A stretch of DNA of 64,000 bases from Odontesthes bonariensis. Lineage: Eukaryota > Chordata > Actinopteri > Atheriniformes > Atherinopsidae. Positions 1 to 42,998 of this stretch are shown here, piece after piece. The translations under genes were made by a program, and so were the position numbers. Below the pieces are notes generated by a model, which did no database searches, was not told the DNA's origin, and saw only the letters and a program-made list of their open reading frames with translations. Numbering within the stretch: the first letter of the stretch is position 1; every line of letters starts with the position of its first letter. The DNA lies in contig NC_134529.1 of the NCBI RefSeq assembly GCF_027942865.1, positions 26,782,760 to 26,846,759 on the forward strand. Direction: 5' to 3'.

Positions 1-132
1 TTTTGCTTTAACTCATCACGCTTCTATTTTACTACATGTTTCTACAGTCGGATAGAGGTTTCTTTAAATTACACGACGTTGTCTGACGGTAATTTGACAC
101 CAGAAAACAAAGCAGTCGTGACTTTCTCAAAA

Positions 133-283
133 CCAATCCAAACGCATTTAAAATCCACTATCAACCAATAAGAGCACAGAATCATTTCAAATGATCGCTG
201 AGCCACCCAATGGGAAGTCTTCGCGCCTTCCTCGGTACTGGAGGGTTTCAGCCGTAGAGGGAGGGAGATTGACGTTGACGTCA
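133..283 (+). promoter_or_regulatory. LBR: Candidate LBR promoter: three CCAAT boxes, E2F-like site, CRE
   Basis: Three CCAAT boxes lie at 133-137, 165-169 and 207-211, spaced 32 and 42 bp apart. An E2F-like TTCGCGCC is at 220-227 and a full palindromic CRE, TGACGTCA, at 276-283. Arrays of CCAAT boxes at such spacing are bound by NF-Y and are common in promoters of cell-cycle and housekeeping genes. The cluster sits about 120 bp upstream of a good splice donor (404), which fits a promoter for a non-coding first exon of LBR. The motifs are seen directly; the assignment to LBR is inferred from position and strand. A bidirectional promoter is possible, since nothing to the left is visible. Confidence 0.5.
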
Positions 284-329
284 AACGTTAGCAAAGTTCT
301 TTAAAAAAAAAAAGGTTTGATTTAATACT

Positions 330-403
330 ACGTCGTTTTTTTTTCTCGTGAGATTTGTTTTCCCAATCTTCATTACTTATTTAAAATATTTGTGCACCGT
401 AAG
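330..403 (+). other. LBR: Candidate non-coding exon 1 of LBR
   Basis: The sequence AAG|gtaagt at 401-409 is a near-consensus splice donor just downstream of the promoter cluster. Vertebrate LBR genes have a non-coding first exon and begin translation in exon 2, and here the ATG of exon 2 is 10 bp inside its exon. The transcription start is not visible, so the left edge is a guess. Intron 1 would then run from 404 to 10303, about 9.9 kb. Confidence 0.4.
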
Positions 404-1154
404 GTAAGTGCATGTCCTCGTTACATATGCTTGTGTTGCTAATAGCAAAGCGGTTTGCGTTTCTCTTTGTTGGAGCATTGGGGCTTAGCCGTGGCTAACT
501 CCAGCTTGCTCTAACGGCGCCCTGGGTCGAGACTAATGTCTGGAATTTTTATCTCTATGTACAAGTATAACTGCTGCTGTAATTTGTAATTTACCGGTGT
601 GGGAGCAATCGTTTTATTTCGATGCTGAAAGTGTCGTTGATTTATTTATTTCTTTGACAGTTTGGGTTAGGTTTATTTTGAAGTTAACTACACCTTTGTA
701 AACGGGCACTCTGTCAACATTTAGATTAACATACGGAACCTCATGATGTACAGAAATTAGACGGTGTCTGTCTGCAATGTAAAAGGCAGATTCAAACTGA
801 TTGTAATTCTTAAATTCGGGTCAGATTTTCAGTTACCTGCAGATCACTTGTGTTAAAATCCTACGCTTGAATGAAACGAATTGAGTCATTGTGTTGTCAA
901 ACTTATTTAGACGTGCGCACTTCGCACGGATGTTTTCTTTAGAGGAGGATTCGGTTTGTTGTCCATCAGTATTTGAACGCATGACGTTTTCCCCCCTTTT
1001 CTTTTTGTCGCTTGTTGACTACATCGAAACTATCTGAAGGTTAGAAAAGCCACCGTGAGGCGTAATTTCGTTGAAGAAACTGTTCGTATAAACTACATTT
1101 AAACTGTAGCATAAGTAGCATATTATTCAAGAATCCGGTGCGAAACAACTACTA

Positions 1155-1451
1155 TGGAAGTTTTTCTGTGCCATCAGAGTTTGAATACGAATTTCTAATA
1201 TCGAATTTTTACAGCATCAAAATCAGACTTTGAATTTGAAAAACCAACAGTGGAAAAAAATTCGGGAAAATTTGCTTCTCCATATTTAACCGGATGTTAA
1301 GTCTGGTTCTTTTTCCACTGAATTTTTGGAAGTTGAATTTTTTTCCACTGAATTTTTTTTTTTTTCCCAAGGTTGGTTTTTCAAATTCAAAGTCTGATTT
1401 TGATGCTGTAAAAATTCGTATTCAAACTCTGATGGCACAGAAAAACTTCCA
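1155..1451. mobile_element. Palindromic TA-target MITE
   Basis: The two halves are inverted copies about 110 bp long. The left arm starts TGGAAGTTTTTCTGTGCC and the right arm ends GGCACAGAAAAACTTCCA. TA flanks both ends (1153-1154 and 1452-1453), as expected for a Tc1/mariner target duplication. The spacer includes an Asn/Phe-rich T tract. No coding capacity is seen. It is a non-autonomous foldback element in LBR intron 1; the parent family is not identified. Confidence 0.65.
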
Positions 1452-1734
1452 TAAACTACCCACGTTTCAAACTTTGAGGCAGAACTGGTCAGGGAAAGTA
1501 AGTGTCGTGATGAAAGTGGTGTCTACAGTTGTTGTATCTCACAATAACTAAGTGACACGAGATATAAATGCAAATCAAATGACGTTGATTTGTCTTTGAT
1601 GCGAAGTTATCATCAAACGTTGTTTGTTAAATGCTCTTAGAGCTACACCTATTTCTGATAATAAGAATGTTGTAAACTATCATGGTACTGTACAAATTTT
1701 TAACACAATATTTCACGACACTTAAGTACTTATC

Positions 1735-2335
1735 TACTACTGACAGATTACAGCTGGTTCAGAATGCTGCTGCTAGAATCCGAACCCGCACTAAAAAGAG
1801 AGAACTCATCACACCTGTTCTGGCTTCACTACCACTGGCTCCCTGTGTCTTTTAGAATAGATTTTAAAATTCCCTTACTGGTTTTTAAAATCTCTGAATA
1901 GATTAGCACCTCCGTACATTTCAGAACTAACTCACAGAATGTGTTCCAAATCGAGCTCTAAGATCATCAGGTGCTACTTTATTAAGTGTTCCTAGGATGA
2001 AATATAAAAAGACGGGTGAAGCTGCTTTCTGTTTTTATGCACCAAAAATCTGGAAACTCTCTACCAGTTTCCAGATTAGTCAGTCAACAGATATTACAAA
2101 CTTTAAAAAGCAGCTAAAAACACATCTATACACCCCCGCCTTCTACTAGTTATTATTATTATTACTATTTGTATATTGCATTTGTTGTTTCTCTATTGTG
2201 CTCTATTTTGTTGTTCTTGTGGTTGTTTTACTTTATTTACTTTGTATATTGATCTTATTTGTAAAGCACTTTGAGCTACATTTTATGTATGAAAGGTGCT
2301 ATATAGATACATTTATTATTATTATTTCTGTTGTG
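1735..2335 (+). mobile_element. L2-type LINE, 3' fragment
   Basis: In the plus orientation the sequence encodes the C-terminal part of a LINE reverse transcriptase, including LQLVQNAAARI followed by a SLPLAPVSFRI-like block, interrupted by frameshifts. It ends with a short 3' tail (gtgctatatagat) and an ATT microsatellite, as is typical of fish L2/Maui elements. It is strongly 5'-truncated and dead. The same motif block recurs at 24465-25040 (+) and in the long copy at 60725-63605 (-). Confidence 0.7.
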
Positions 2336-5289
2336 GCCCAAAGGAACTTGCTACCTTCCTAGGTGGGAGTTTACATCTTGATTGGCTTGTTACATTGGAA
2401 AAGGGGCTGCACACCAGTTGGAGCTCAGTTGCAGTTTTCAGAACAAAGAATTTTGTGTTGGTTTTTCCATCTGGCTTTTATTCAAAACACCTCCCATGTT
2501 ACAGTATTAAAGACTGAGATCAAATAGGAAACTCTAATCTTCGGGATTCAGCACTGAGTTCTGATGTCTTCCTTGTGGATATTCATTTTTCAGAGAATTG
2601 GATCAATCCCAGGTGAATAAGGGCTCAGAGCTCCTCACTGATGTTTTTGTATTGGTTTCCCTGGCACACCTACCTTTTTGTTTTAGGTCACTCCCACAAA
2701 ATTTGGTGCACCCAAATACTTCATGGTTTCTTTAACACCACATTAATACATTTTCAAGATTACTATTTTGTCATCTCCCATACTCAGGACAGGAATAAAT
2801 TTTCAGGTAGAATTTAATTTTATATACTCGCATGGTGGCTTTTTAATCCATATTAGTTCTAAATCTAAGCTTTGTGACTTAAACCTATTGAAAGTAATCT
2901 CTTCTTTGGCTACATAAGCAAACGATGAATTGTATTATAATATCTCACTCCTTACTGCCTTGGTTTACCACAGCCTGATGCTGAAAGGCTGCTGGAATGC
3001 AGGCCACTTTGTTGGTTAGACAACTGTCACAGAAGAGGATGTGACAGTTTCACTTTGGATAAAAGGGTCTGCAAAATGACCGTAATGTAATGTTTCTTTG
3101 AAAGGCATTTTCAACTTTTTAACTCAAAATTCAGATGCAGTACATCTCCATTGTCTCTTTTTTTTAATTCATACCTTAGCCATCGAAACTGGGATGTCTT
3201 TTTAAAATGCATTTATTTTGACCTTTTTGTTTTATATTGGCTCTGACTCTGAGTTTGATGCTGCCTCTGATGCTTGGGCAGTAGGACTTTTTGCACTAGC
3301 TTGTGTTTGTCTACACATTTTAATATGTGTTGCATGTGCTGCATCACTCCAGAAGTCCAATCTCCAAGGCAGAGCCAGAGGTGAAGAACCATCTCCGTTC
3401 TGCCTTTGATTGGCTCTGCTAATATGTTGCATGTGCCTGGAGGCTGACTGGAAATTTAAGACTCCTATCCCGTTTGAGCATTTTCTTTTAATCACTAACC
3501 CCAGTCTTGTTTTGAGATTGTCACGGTTTACATGAGGTTATTGAGATCCAGATCAGGTTTGATAGCATGACAGCGTTTTAGTAGTCGATAGTCAACTCTC
3601 ATTGTGTTGTTTAGCTTAAAGAGTTTCTTTGAAAAAAGCCAAAGCATAATTGTGTATAAGATAAATAACTAAGAATAAGAAATGTGCAATCTGAACTACA
3701 CATAGCCACCTCAAAGCAGCCTCTACCAGCTAGCTGTCATTTACTGAGGCAGCTCAATGTTCACCACTGGAATGTTAATAAGCATGGCTCCTTACAGGAG
3801 GCTGTCATTAGGGTGTGTAGCAAACTTTACCATCAGACAGAACTGAAGGTCAAAACTCGAATATGCCTTGGTGAAGCCAAAGCTGTTGTCTTGGATGTGA
3901 AATCTTGGAAGTCACTGCTTGCTTTCCTCCAGCAGCTGAATGTGCTTATTAAAGCATCATTTCTTAAACCTGTTGTTGCTAATTGGAATGTGTCCAGTGT
4001 GATGGTCTGGTTCTGACGGTAGCAAGGTGTTGTCAGTAAGGGGGGGAAAAATTGGATTTTGTAAAATTAAGTAAATTTTGTAAAAAATGTTTTCTTTTTT
4101 AAAATTGAGCTCTGTGCAGCACAAATGTCTATGATTTGTTGAACTTGAATATTTACAATGATATACAGAATTGGTTGAATAACACGCACTGGTTTCAGCA
4201 GGATTGCAGAGAAGTCACATTTGTTCATGGGACAGACCTGGTGGCTAACAGTTCAGCTTAGTTTCTTTTATCTGTACACAGTGGCTGGCGTGAAATTCTT
4301 TGCCTGGTTGGCTGTGACTTGAATAGAACATGTCTTTTAACACTCACACACACACTCAGCTTTGGGTAAACCTACCAGGGACACCAGGGTCAGCAGTTCT
4401 GCCGTAGTATGGTGGTTTTCTAGACACTGAGCCCCACTGTTCCATAATGCTGACATTACAAAGCTTATTCTCATTGTGTACAACAGTGTGCTCTATGATA
4501 GCATTTTGGCATTCTAACATGTTAGCAGTTATAAGTTAACGGTCCATTCAATACATGTTGAAATTGTTAAACATATAAATGCATTGTTTGCTCTGGTCAT
4601 TAAACATTGATACTGTTTAAACTAGGGATGTGCATGAAGACCTACATAAATGGAAATAAAATTAATACTCAACTTATTATATCAAGAACTGGAAAAAAAA
4701 CTTGTTTAATCACTTTCTATGACCAGAGCAGATGTTTGATTACAGTAAGTTGGTATTTAACACAGTTATTCCATACTAAATCATTTGTTCAAAAAATTTT
4801 GATATTTCCTCAGGAGAGTATCTGGAGCTGCAAAGATAGATAATTACAAACATTGACAAACTGAACAGTTAACATAGTAAAAAAACGCAAAGTTCATGTC
4901 ATACCAGACCACTATAGGCCTACCCCATGCCAGATTAGTGTGCGGTCCTACTTTGCATTCTTAGCTTGCTCGATCAAGGGAATCTGAAGCAGTTATTTGA
5001 TTCAGCTTCCACAGTACAGGATTGGCAACACAGAGGTGTGTTGTCCCATTGTGGAGAAAACGAGAAGAAACAAGGTGAGGTCTGAGCTTCTCAGAATATC
5101 CTTAGATCATTCACTTATATACCGAGATGGTGCCCATCATCTCTGCTCAATGTTATTGAGGCTTTAAACACATCCTTACATGGCAATTCTTTATGTACCT
5201 CTCTCATTTTCTTTTGCTTTAACACTCCTGACAGGGATGATCTTTGTTTCTGAGAATTTCACAACAAGTTTTCCAAGCGTAGCCAAGTC
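2336..5289. other. LBR intron 1, no gene recognised; one SINE-tail relic
   Basis: I see no exon or coding signal here. At about 3050-3090 there is a decayed copy of the common fish repeat tail (GGATAAAAGGGTCTGC followed by an AATG-rich end), the same tail seen at 28990-29055 and 54675-54835. Short open frames (for example 3684-4016) show no family resemblance. The rest looks like ordinary AT-rich intron. Confidence 0.4.
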
Positions 5290-6242
5290 AGAGCAAGCTT
5301 AAGCTCAAGTTCAAACATTTATTGTCCCACAGGGTTAAATTTGGTTCACATCAGTGGTTAACAAGACATAAACAACGCAAGATACAAAAATAAAAAAACA
5401 AGACTCAACACAGACATGAAACACAAGAGTGTTTAGAGACAAACTAACCAACCTCAGCCACACTTGCACTAAGAAATTTGTCTGTGTAGTCTGTTAAAAT
5501 GTGACAACAATGGAATGATAAATATAAAAAATAAATCTAATAAATACATTCCAGTGCAGCTTAAAGTGTCATGAATGATTTAGTTATTGGTTAAGTCCGT
5601 TGATTGCACGAGGGACAAAGGAAAATTTGTATCTGTTGCACTTTTTGACCAGATGGAAGAGGAACAAATTCCTCCAATAGAGGATGGTCATTGCACGTTA
5701 AATTGGACCTCGTCTTACTCACCAACTGTCTGCCCCATATTTGTGACAGAGCTATTTGTTTAATGCCAGTGAACTTACTGGTTGCGTTTACAATACAGGA
5801 CATGCTATTTTTGTTTTGCACTGGGAGATTACCATACCAGCAGACAAGGCAAAAAGTTCAAATAGACTCGATGAATGACCTATGAAATAGAACCATCAAT
5901 GTTTTGTCTCCATTAAAAGCCCCCAGTCTCCTCAAAAAGTAGTCTCTGCAGGCCTTTCTTGCAGATTGCAGTTGTGTTCAGATCAAATTTGAATATTCCT
6001 GTCCAAAACTGTTCCCAAGTACTTGTAACAGTTCACACTCTCCACTAGAGAGCCCTTAATTATTGTTGGGGCAGCTGCATAGGAGGTTTTCCGGAAGTCA
6101 GTGGCCATGTCTGTGGATTAGCTGATGTTTAATTTGAGGAAGTGGTTGTCACACCACTCCACAAAGTAATCTACCACTGGCCCATGATGAACCTCTCCAT
6201 CCTGTAGCAGACTAATTAAAACCGTATCGTCTGCAAACTTAA

Positions 6243-6453
6243 AGGGGAATTTTTGTTTTTTTAAACCTGGACCTTATTTCTGGCATAAAATACGTTCATC
6301 TACTCACCGATAACAATTTAGTGAAAGTCGGCGTCCTTCGGAAGATATTTAGATCTCTCGAGATCCGCGTATATCCATATAACGGGAGAGACAATACAGC
6401 CTCTAAATAAGGCATTATCTGTCTTTATTTCACCAATACTTAAGAGCTGCAGT
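6243..6453. mobile_element. TTAA-target element, left end (second copy of the 8502-8736 family)
   Basis: TTAA at 6239-6242 is followed by AGGGGAATTTTTG and then by a stretch that matches the inverted right end of the 8502-8736 MITE (AACCTGGACCTTATTTCTGG and onward to CGTTCATCTACTC). The interior is longer than in that MITE, and the matching right terminus is not found before LINE sequence resumes near 7870, so the copy is truncated. The hAT at 6454 is inserted in it; element sequence probably continues at 7739 to about 7870. Confidence 0.55.
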
Positions 6454-7730
6454 TAGGGCTGGGCGATATGGACCAAAAGTCATATCTCGATATATTTAGG
6501 TTGAATATCGATATACGATATATATCCCGATATTTTTTTCCGCAAAGTGACAGCTGTGAAATGAAATGCTCAGTCAAAGTCAAAGCCAAATACGAGTACT
6601 TTTATTAAACTCACTATAAAATGTAAACCCTGTATAACAAAGCTCCGTAAGGTGCACATTTAAATTAAAAAAATTTCTTAAATAAAATTAGCCTATAAAA
6701 TAAAACAGGTAAATCTTTTTCTGAGGGCAGCATTTATATATAAAGAGATAACAAAATAAAGTGCTCAGTTTAAGAAAAACGTTTTTAAACATCAGCTTGA
6801 TTACCTGTTTCTTTTTGTTAACTTAATAGCTTATCTGAACAGTCTCAACCAGTTGCCAAGCTGTTTTCATCTCCCAGTCTTGCATGAAGTGAACTGTCAC
6901 GCTCATATAAGGTTCGCACAGGTTCTGCTTGACCACATATCGCTGGTCAACGCAAAATGGGTGACGTTAGCGAGCCGGCCCGCAACGTTCTGTCTGACTT
7001 CTCTATACATTTGCGGCGGTGCTTCTCGTGCAAAATAGTTGCGACTGGGAAGCTCGTATCTCTGGCCCAGCTTTTTAATTAGCTCTTTGAACCCGACCTG
7101 TTCCACTGTTGCAACAGGGACCATGTCTTTGGCAATGTGAAAGGACACTTGTCGCTTTTCTTCTCATACGGCACACAGCGGGAAAATGAGGCTTGCAGTG
7201 AGCTTTGTCAGGTTGGGGACGGCTTGTGCTTGTGCCTGTGGCTGCTGCAGCGCGCAGTTTCACACACTCTTCATATTGCACTTTGTGCCACGTTTTTAAG
7301 TGATAAAAAAGATTCGTAGTGCTTCCAGCACTGGCTGCAATGTGCTTATGGCACTCCCTACATATAGCTTGGTTTTGTTGCTCGTCTGACAATTTGTATC
7401 CGAACCATCTCCAAATGATTGAGCCACTGCTTTTTCTTTTCCCAACCAAGGGGCTCTCCTCCGTACGCTCCGCAGGTGTTGTTGCCTTCTCCATGTTTGT
7501 TTAAGAGTGCCGGAGTGTTCCTCCCCCTCCCCCCTCTGTGCATGAAAGAGGAGGGGCGGAGCCGGAGCGAGGGAAGCAGTCAGTGCAGAGAGCTCTGATC
7601 AACGGCTTGCCTGAAGCAAGTATTACAGCGCAAATTTGAACTATATCGATATATGCGATATGGTCTAATTCCATATCTTATTTAAAAATCTATCGATATA
7701 TCTTAAATATCGATATATCGCCCAGCCCTA
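6454..7730 (-). mobile_element. hAT transposon, internally deleted, exact 8-bp TSD
   Basis: The termini are inverted: TAGGGCTGGGCGATATGG on the left and ATATCGCCCAGCCCTA on the right. They are flanked by a perfect 8-bp target duplication, GCTGCAGT, at 6446-6453 and 7731-7738. Subterminal DNA is rich in ATATCGATAT repeats. The interior keeps parts of a minus-strand transposase gene (see 6903-7494), but the C-terminal half is gone. Terminus, TSD length and BED finger together place it in the hAT superfamily. Its ends resemble those of the rDNA-bearing element at 14660-16037. Confidence 0.9.
6903..7494 (-). pseudogene. hAT transposase N-terminal half (BED finger), truncated
   Basis: A minus-strand frame starting at 7494 begins MEKATTPAERTEESPL and continues into a BED-type zinc finger: SIIWRWFGY, then CRECHKHI and the H-containing NLFYHLKTWH. 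The reading then shifts frame. The overlapping frame at 7148-6903 carries a typical hAT region with RYELPSRNYF and ALTSDMWSS, where the Asp would be the first catalytic residue. The remaining catalytic Asp/Glu region and the C-terminal dimerisation domain are absent. Non-functional. The frame break lies around 7100-7240. Confidence 0.75.
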
Positions 7731-8501
7731 GCTGCAGTGTTGTTGTTATCGGGGGCTTTCTACACATGCGTTAGTTGGATGATGTTATCGATGGCGCCGC
7801 TGCAGATCAGCTCATTCACTCCATCTCGGGCTGGGGGAGACGAATGAAATATATCTGTAAAAACATTTCACAATTGATCTGCACAGACTTACAGAAGTTT
7901 GCCAGTGATCCTGTCAGGCCCAGGGCTGTTTCTAATGTTGCATTTGAAAAATATAGATCTTGGTGAGTGTACATTTATACTTGGCTGAGGCCATACATTG
8001 CTCAAAAGGCCAAACATATTATGTACGTTTGTAAAATCAAACTCATCATTAAAACGCAGATAGAAATCATTCAGGGCATTTGCAAGCTCTAGATGAGACT
8101 GAAAACCATCCATGTGAATCCTTATATCTCCCTTATTGTTCTGATTTGTAATGACTTTCATGCCCTCCCATACTGATTTTAGACTATGCTATGAAATTTG
8201 TCTTCTTTTCTTTTTTCTTTTTTTAATAATTTGTCCCTCTTAATCTCTAGTTTGGCCTCTCTCTTTTGCCTCTGCTTTCTCCTTATCATTGCCATATAAA
8301 AAAGCATGCTGTTTCTTGAGCAATGTGCATCTCACTGCCTTGTCTAACCAGGGTTTACTATTGGGAAAGAGCCTAACATGTTTTTTGGGATGATTGAATC
8401 TTTCAGATAAAGAATATAGGATGAGATCACCTCAACTCTCCCATCCAGATCCGCACCTTCACTAAAAACATCCCAATCTGTGCATTCCAAGGCTCCTTTA
8501 A

Positions 8502-8736
8502 AGGGGAAGTTCGTTCTTTTTTTTTTTTTTTTTAACCTGGACCTTATGTCTAGCATAAAATACGTTCACAACGGTAACAGGCGGCTATCTTCACATAGAA
8601 GATAACCCTTCTATCTTATTTAGAAGATAGAGGCTGTATTGTCTCTGCCCCGTTACTGATGTTACTGACGAGTAGATGAACGTATTTTATGCCAGAAATA
8701 AGGTCCAGGTTTAAAAAACAAAAAAGAACTTCCCCT
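8502..8736. mobile_element. TTAA-target MITE (piggyBac-like) inside a LINE frame
   Basis: TTAA at 8498-8501 and 8737-8740 bracket inverted ends AGGGGAAGTTC and GAACTTCCCCT. The inverted similarity continues inward through a block reading AACCTGGACCTTAT. No coding capacity. It lies between two parts of the Rex1-like LINE, so it is younger than that copy. TTAA duplication with inverted ends is the piggyBac signature; the family is inferred from this alone. Confidence 0.8.
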
Positions 8737-8879
8737 TTAAGCTCATCTATAGCATTTTCTGCCCACATCTCCACTCTCCTCGTGGCTACTTTACCCCTTT
8801 TAAGAAGTGGCTTGTAGGTAGGTGTTATGGTCAGCTGAGCCAAGAGGAGGCAGGGCTACAGACTTGTAAGCCCCCTTAA

Positions 8880-9459
8880 AGCTGCAGTCTGCAACTCTTT
8901 TTCAAGCATAATGCCTGGAACTGTCCGGGGATTCTGAAAGTAGTACATTAAATACCCCAATACAAAAAAAAACGAGTTCTCTAGGTCCCCTATATGTCCC
9001 GCTAGGTCCCTCCAAAGCCAGCAGGTTTGTTTACAAAATTGCAGACCGGACCGGTAAAAGGTAACCAATCAGGTTATGAGCTGGGCTCTGCTGCCTGTCA
9101 ATCACCGAGGTAGGCTCGTCCCCACGCTTATTTATCTAGACTATTGAACTTCATTACGGGCTAGTCTACTTACTGTGTCTTCCATGATTGCAAATGACAG
9201 GTGAGTTGATGAATGAGGAGTCGTGTACGCGCATCTGGCGTGCACGTAGACGTGCACGAGTTCTCATGTGTTTTGATGGGGCGGGACAGGAAGTTGAATA
9301 ATTTTTTTATTTTTCGGTTAAAAAATAAGCATTTCTTGCATTGCGACTACGGAGGTCACCGTTTTCAACTTCAAGCGTTCTGATAGATCATGTAAACTCT
9401 TAAAATGCCAAAAAGTAGGACTTTACGTATGACAACAACAAATCCTGCAGACTGCAGCT
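8880..9459. mobile_element. TTAA-target MITE, family with AGCTGCAGTCTGCA ends
   Basis: TTAA at 8876-8879 and 9460-9463 flank inverted ends AGCTGCAGTCTGCA and TGCAGACTGCAGCT. The interior has GC-rich patches and no reading frame. A relative with AGCGGCAG ends is at 23436-23827. Non-autonomous; piggyBac-like by target site. Confidence 0.8.
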
Positions 9460-9604
9460 TTAATTGAACCACAGCACAGATCAATAGTTTAGTTCATTCT
9501 GGTAATTACAGTGATTAATAAATAATTACATTATTTATTGCACCATTATAGACACAATTTTCTTGTGCCCAATGAAAGATGCTTATTTAACGTCTCGTTT
9601 CTTC

Positions 9605-10240
9605 AACTGGCAATGTTTGAGTTTGAGTTTATTTATTTAAAGCAGGGACAATACATATTAATGAACATATACATGTAAATATGCAAGATTATAGCCAATG
9701 GCTAATTTCCATCTTTAGTCCCTTCGGCAGAATGATGTCAACAACATAGGACAGTAAAATCAATAAAACAACAGTACCGGTAACAACAATTAGAATAGTT
9801 AAGTCTTCATGGCCAGTGTGAAACAGGGAATAATTACAGAGAGAGAAAACATAATAGGACAGAAAAGAAAAAAGAAAAGCAAGAACAATGAAGAGTTTAG
9901 TGGATCATGAAACACATATACACAATATACATGTTTAGGCAGGATTGTGGCAACAGTGCTGTTCCTCCAATAGCCGAGCTTTAAGATGTTCGGTGAAAGA
10001 GGTCAGAGTCCAAGTGTGAGAAGCACGAACAGAAAACGTGGTTTGAGTAAAGGCACTCTTTCTGAAAGGAACTACACAGTCACCTCTAGAGCCAGCTCTT
10101 GTTGATCTGTTTGAATTTTTTTTCACAAATTCTTGTGATGGAGGAGTTGCTTTGCCATGGTAGATTTTGTAAATCAAGATAGCATCGGTGTGTTTAACAG
10201 TGTCTGCTGCATTTGTATCTCTGCTCCTCCTTCCCAAACT
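9605..10240 (-). mobile_element. LINE 3' end (RT C-terminus) abutting LBR exon 2
   Basis: The minus-strand frame 10237-9935 encodes the extreme C-terminus of a LINE polyprotein, including [20 protein letters not shown] and RGDCVVPFRKSAF, and ends in a stop at 9935. An A-rich 3'UTR continues to about 9605. It is 5'-truncated. The retrotransposon ends only about 65 bp before the LBR exon 2 acceptor at 10303, so the acceptor's upstream region is partly next to transposon DNA. The clade (CR1/L2-like) is a guess from the C-terminal motifs. Confidence 0.6.
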
Positions 10241-10313
10241 GCCGTCCTGCTCTTTAATCTATCTTCAGATCTCCTTTATCTCTTATGCTTTACTCTTTGC
10301 CAGGTTTCTGAGG

Positions 10314-41385
<31,072 letters not shown>

Positions 41386-42955
41386 GGAACCAACACTGGA
41401 CATGTTGGAGCTGAGACCTTTTTTTTCTCTTTCACCAAACATTTCAGCTGCCTGACCGATTGATTTGATCTTTTAGAATCTTTTTTTTTTTAAGTGTTTT
41501 TCTTTTCTTTTTATATCTTAATTCTGGATTGAAGGAAGAAGAATTGGGAATTTCCTCTTAGGATAAATTGTTTATTTTTGTATATACACATTTTTTTTGT
41601 ATTCTTCAAAAGTACACCAAATGCATACCTTTTATGGAACATAAATGGCCGCTTTAAAAATAGTACAAGACCTGCTTGAGTATGATTTCTAATGATATGA
41701 TGTACACCTTTGTTTTCTACTTAAAATACTTCTGTACATTGTAAAGGATGGGATTATTTGAAAAGCTGCACTGTACAGCTCATGTTATTTGTAAAGACCC
41801 AGGACTGTCAAAACGTTGAATTAGAAAAGTTATACATTGATTATTTTGTGTAGAATTTTATATAGAAATATAGTTTTTACTTATTAGTGTAAAACAGCTT
41901 GGTCTGATGAAAATGCACTGATGTATTGCCTCTTTGTTTTATTTTTTGTTTGTTTTTCTTGCATTATTAATTCCAAAGTGTATTTGATTTAGTTTTGCTA
42001 CCTCAGGTTCACTCACAGACTAGTTTTCCCTCTGTGTTGTCTGGAAGGCAGTGTGTGTGATGAAGAGTGGCATCACTGCAAAATAAGTTTGGCTTGTTTT
42101 TCATTTCTACAATAATATCCATTATGAATAGGTGGTATTAGAATGAAATGTTCTACTATTGTCCAGCATTCTAGGGAAACTATCTGTAATTTGAACTAAG
42201 AGTTTCTGGGTGGTGCTTTTTGTCAATTGCCCTACAGTTTTCTTTTTTTTTTTTTTTCTTCTTCTTCTTCCCCTTTCCTTATACTTTTGAAGTTTTAACA
42301 GACCCGGTCAAATGAAAGTGACTTTCCATTAAGTTTATACTGTGACGATACAGGGCTGTTACGTGTGCATTTGTAATGTGTATTTGCAAAATTGAAAAAA
42401 GTATTTTTATGCATGTGCAGCTGTACATGATCACATGAGTAGCAGTACATCAACTAGACTAGCCAGCTTTTTTTATGCTGGGCTGACTGAGCACCATGTA
42501 AATATTTTAAATCATGTTTCCAAAAAAAAAAGTGAGAGTCGATAATTGCATTGTTTCAGAGTAGCTATTTAATTGAGCTTTTATTTGGGTTTTATTTTTT
42601 TAACTGCCTAAAATTTGACCACTGTGTTATGTTTACACCTAGATCTGCCATGGTCACGGACCGTACCAAAAGATGCATTAGATCAAATTTAGAATGAACT
42701 TGACTGAAGAGGTGCTAGCACCCCGTTACCTGCTTAAATAGTTGTGAAGAAACAAAGGTTTCTTTAATATTATTGCTGTAAACTTCTGCTAGGTTTGACC
42801 ACCTGTTCGTGGAAAGCCATAAGTTTGATGTACTTTCATAAATGACACCAGTGAATGAGTATTTTGACATGATGGGTCCAGATTAGGACAACAGGTGGAA
42901 GAAACTAATCTGTACAAATGTTGCAGTGTGAAATAAAGATTGTTGGTATTTTCTT
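41386..42955 (+). other. LBR: LBR 3'UTR with polyadenylation signal
   Basis: No open frame continues after the stop. The region is AU-rich with many T tracts, free of recognisable transposons, and ends with AATAAA at 42932-42937 followed about 25 nt on by a T-rich stretch (42971-43000). That is the first well-placed signal, giving a 3'UTR of about 1.57 kb. The exact cleavage site is inferred. Confidence 0.65.
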
Positions 42956-42966
42956 GTCCCACGTCA

Positions 42967-42998
<32 letters not shown>

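Larger units (their letters stand above)
5290..8875 (-). mobile_element. Rex1-like LINE, fragmentary, hosting nested elements
   Basis: Read on the minus strand, the flanks of several younger insertions give consecutive parts of a non-LTR retrotransposon. There is an endonuclease-to-RT linker (around 8340-8840, with a TDWDVF-type block and GADLDG), an RT N-terminal part with NSPGPDRITG (around 7890-7960), and a palm segment with FADDTVL followed by VEWCDNHFLKLN (around 6130-6238). It ends in a 3' tail at about 5290-5350. These blocks resemble Rex1-type fish LINEs. The open frame is broken by frameshifts, by TTAA elements at 8502-8736 and at 6243, and by the hAT at 6454-7730. It is inactive. 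Confidence 0.6.
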
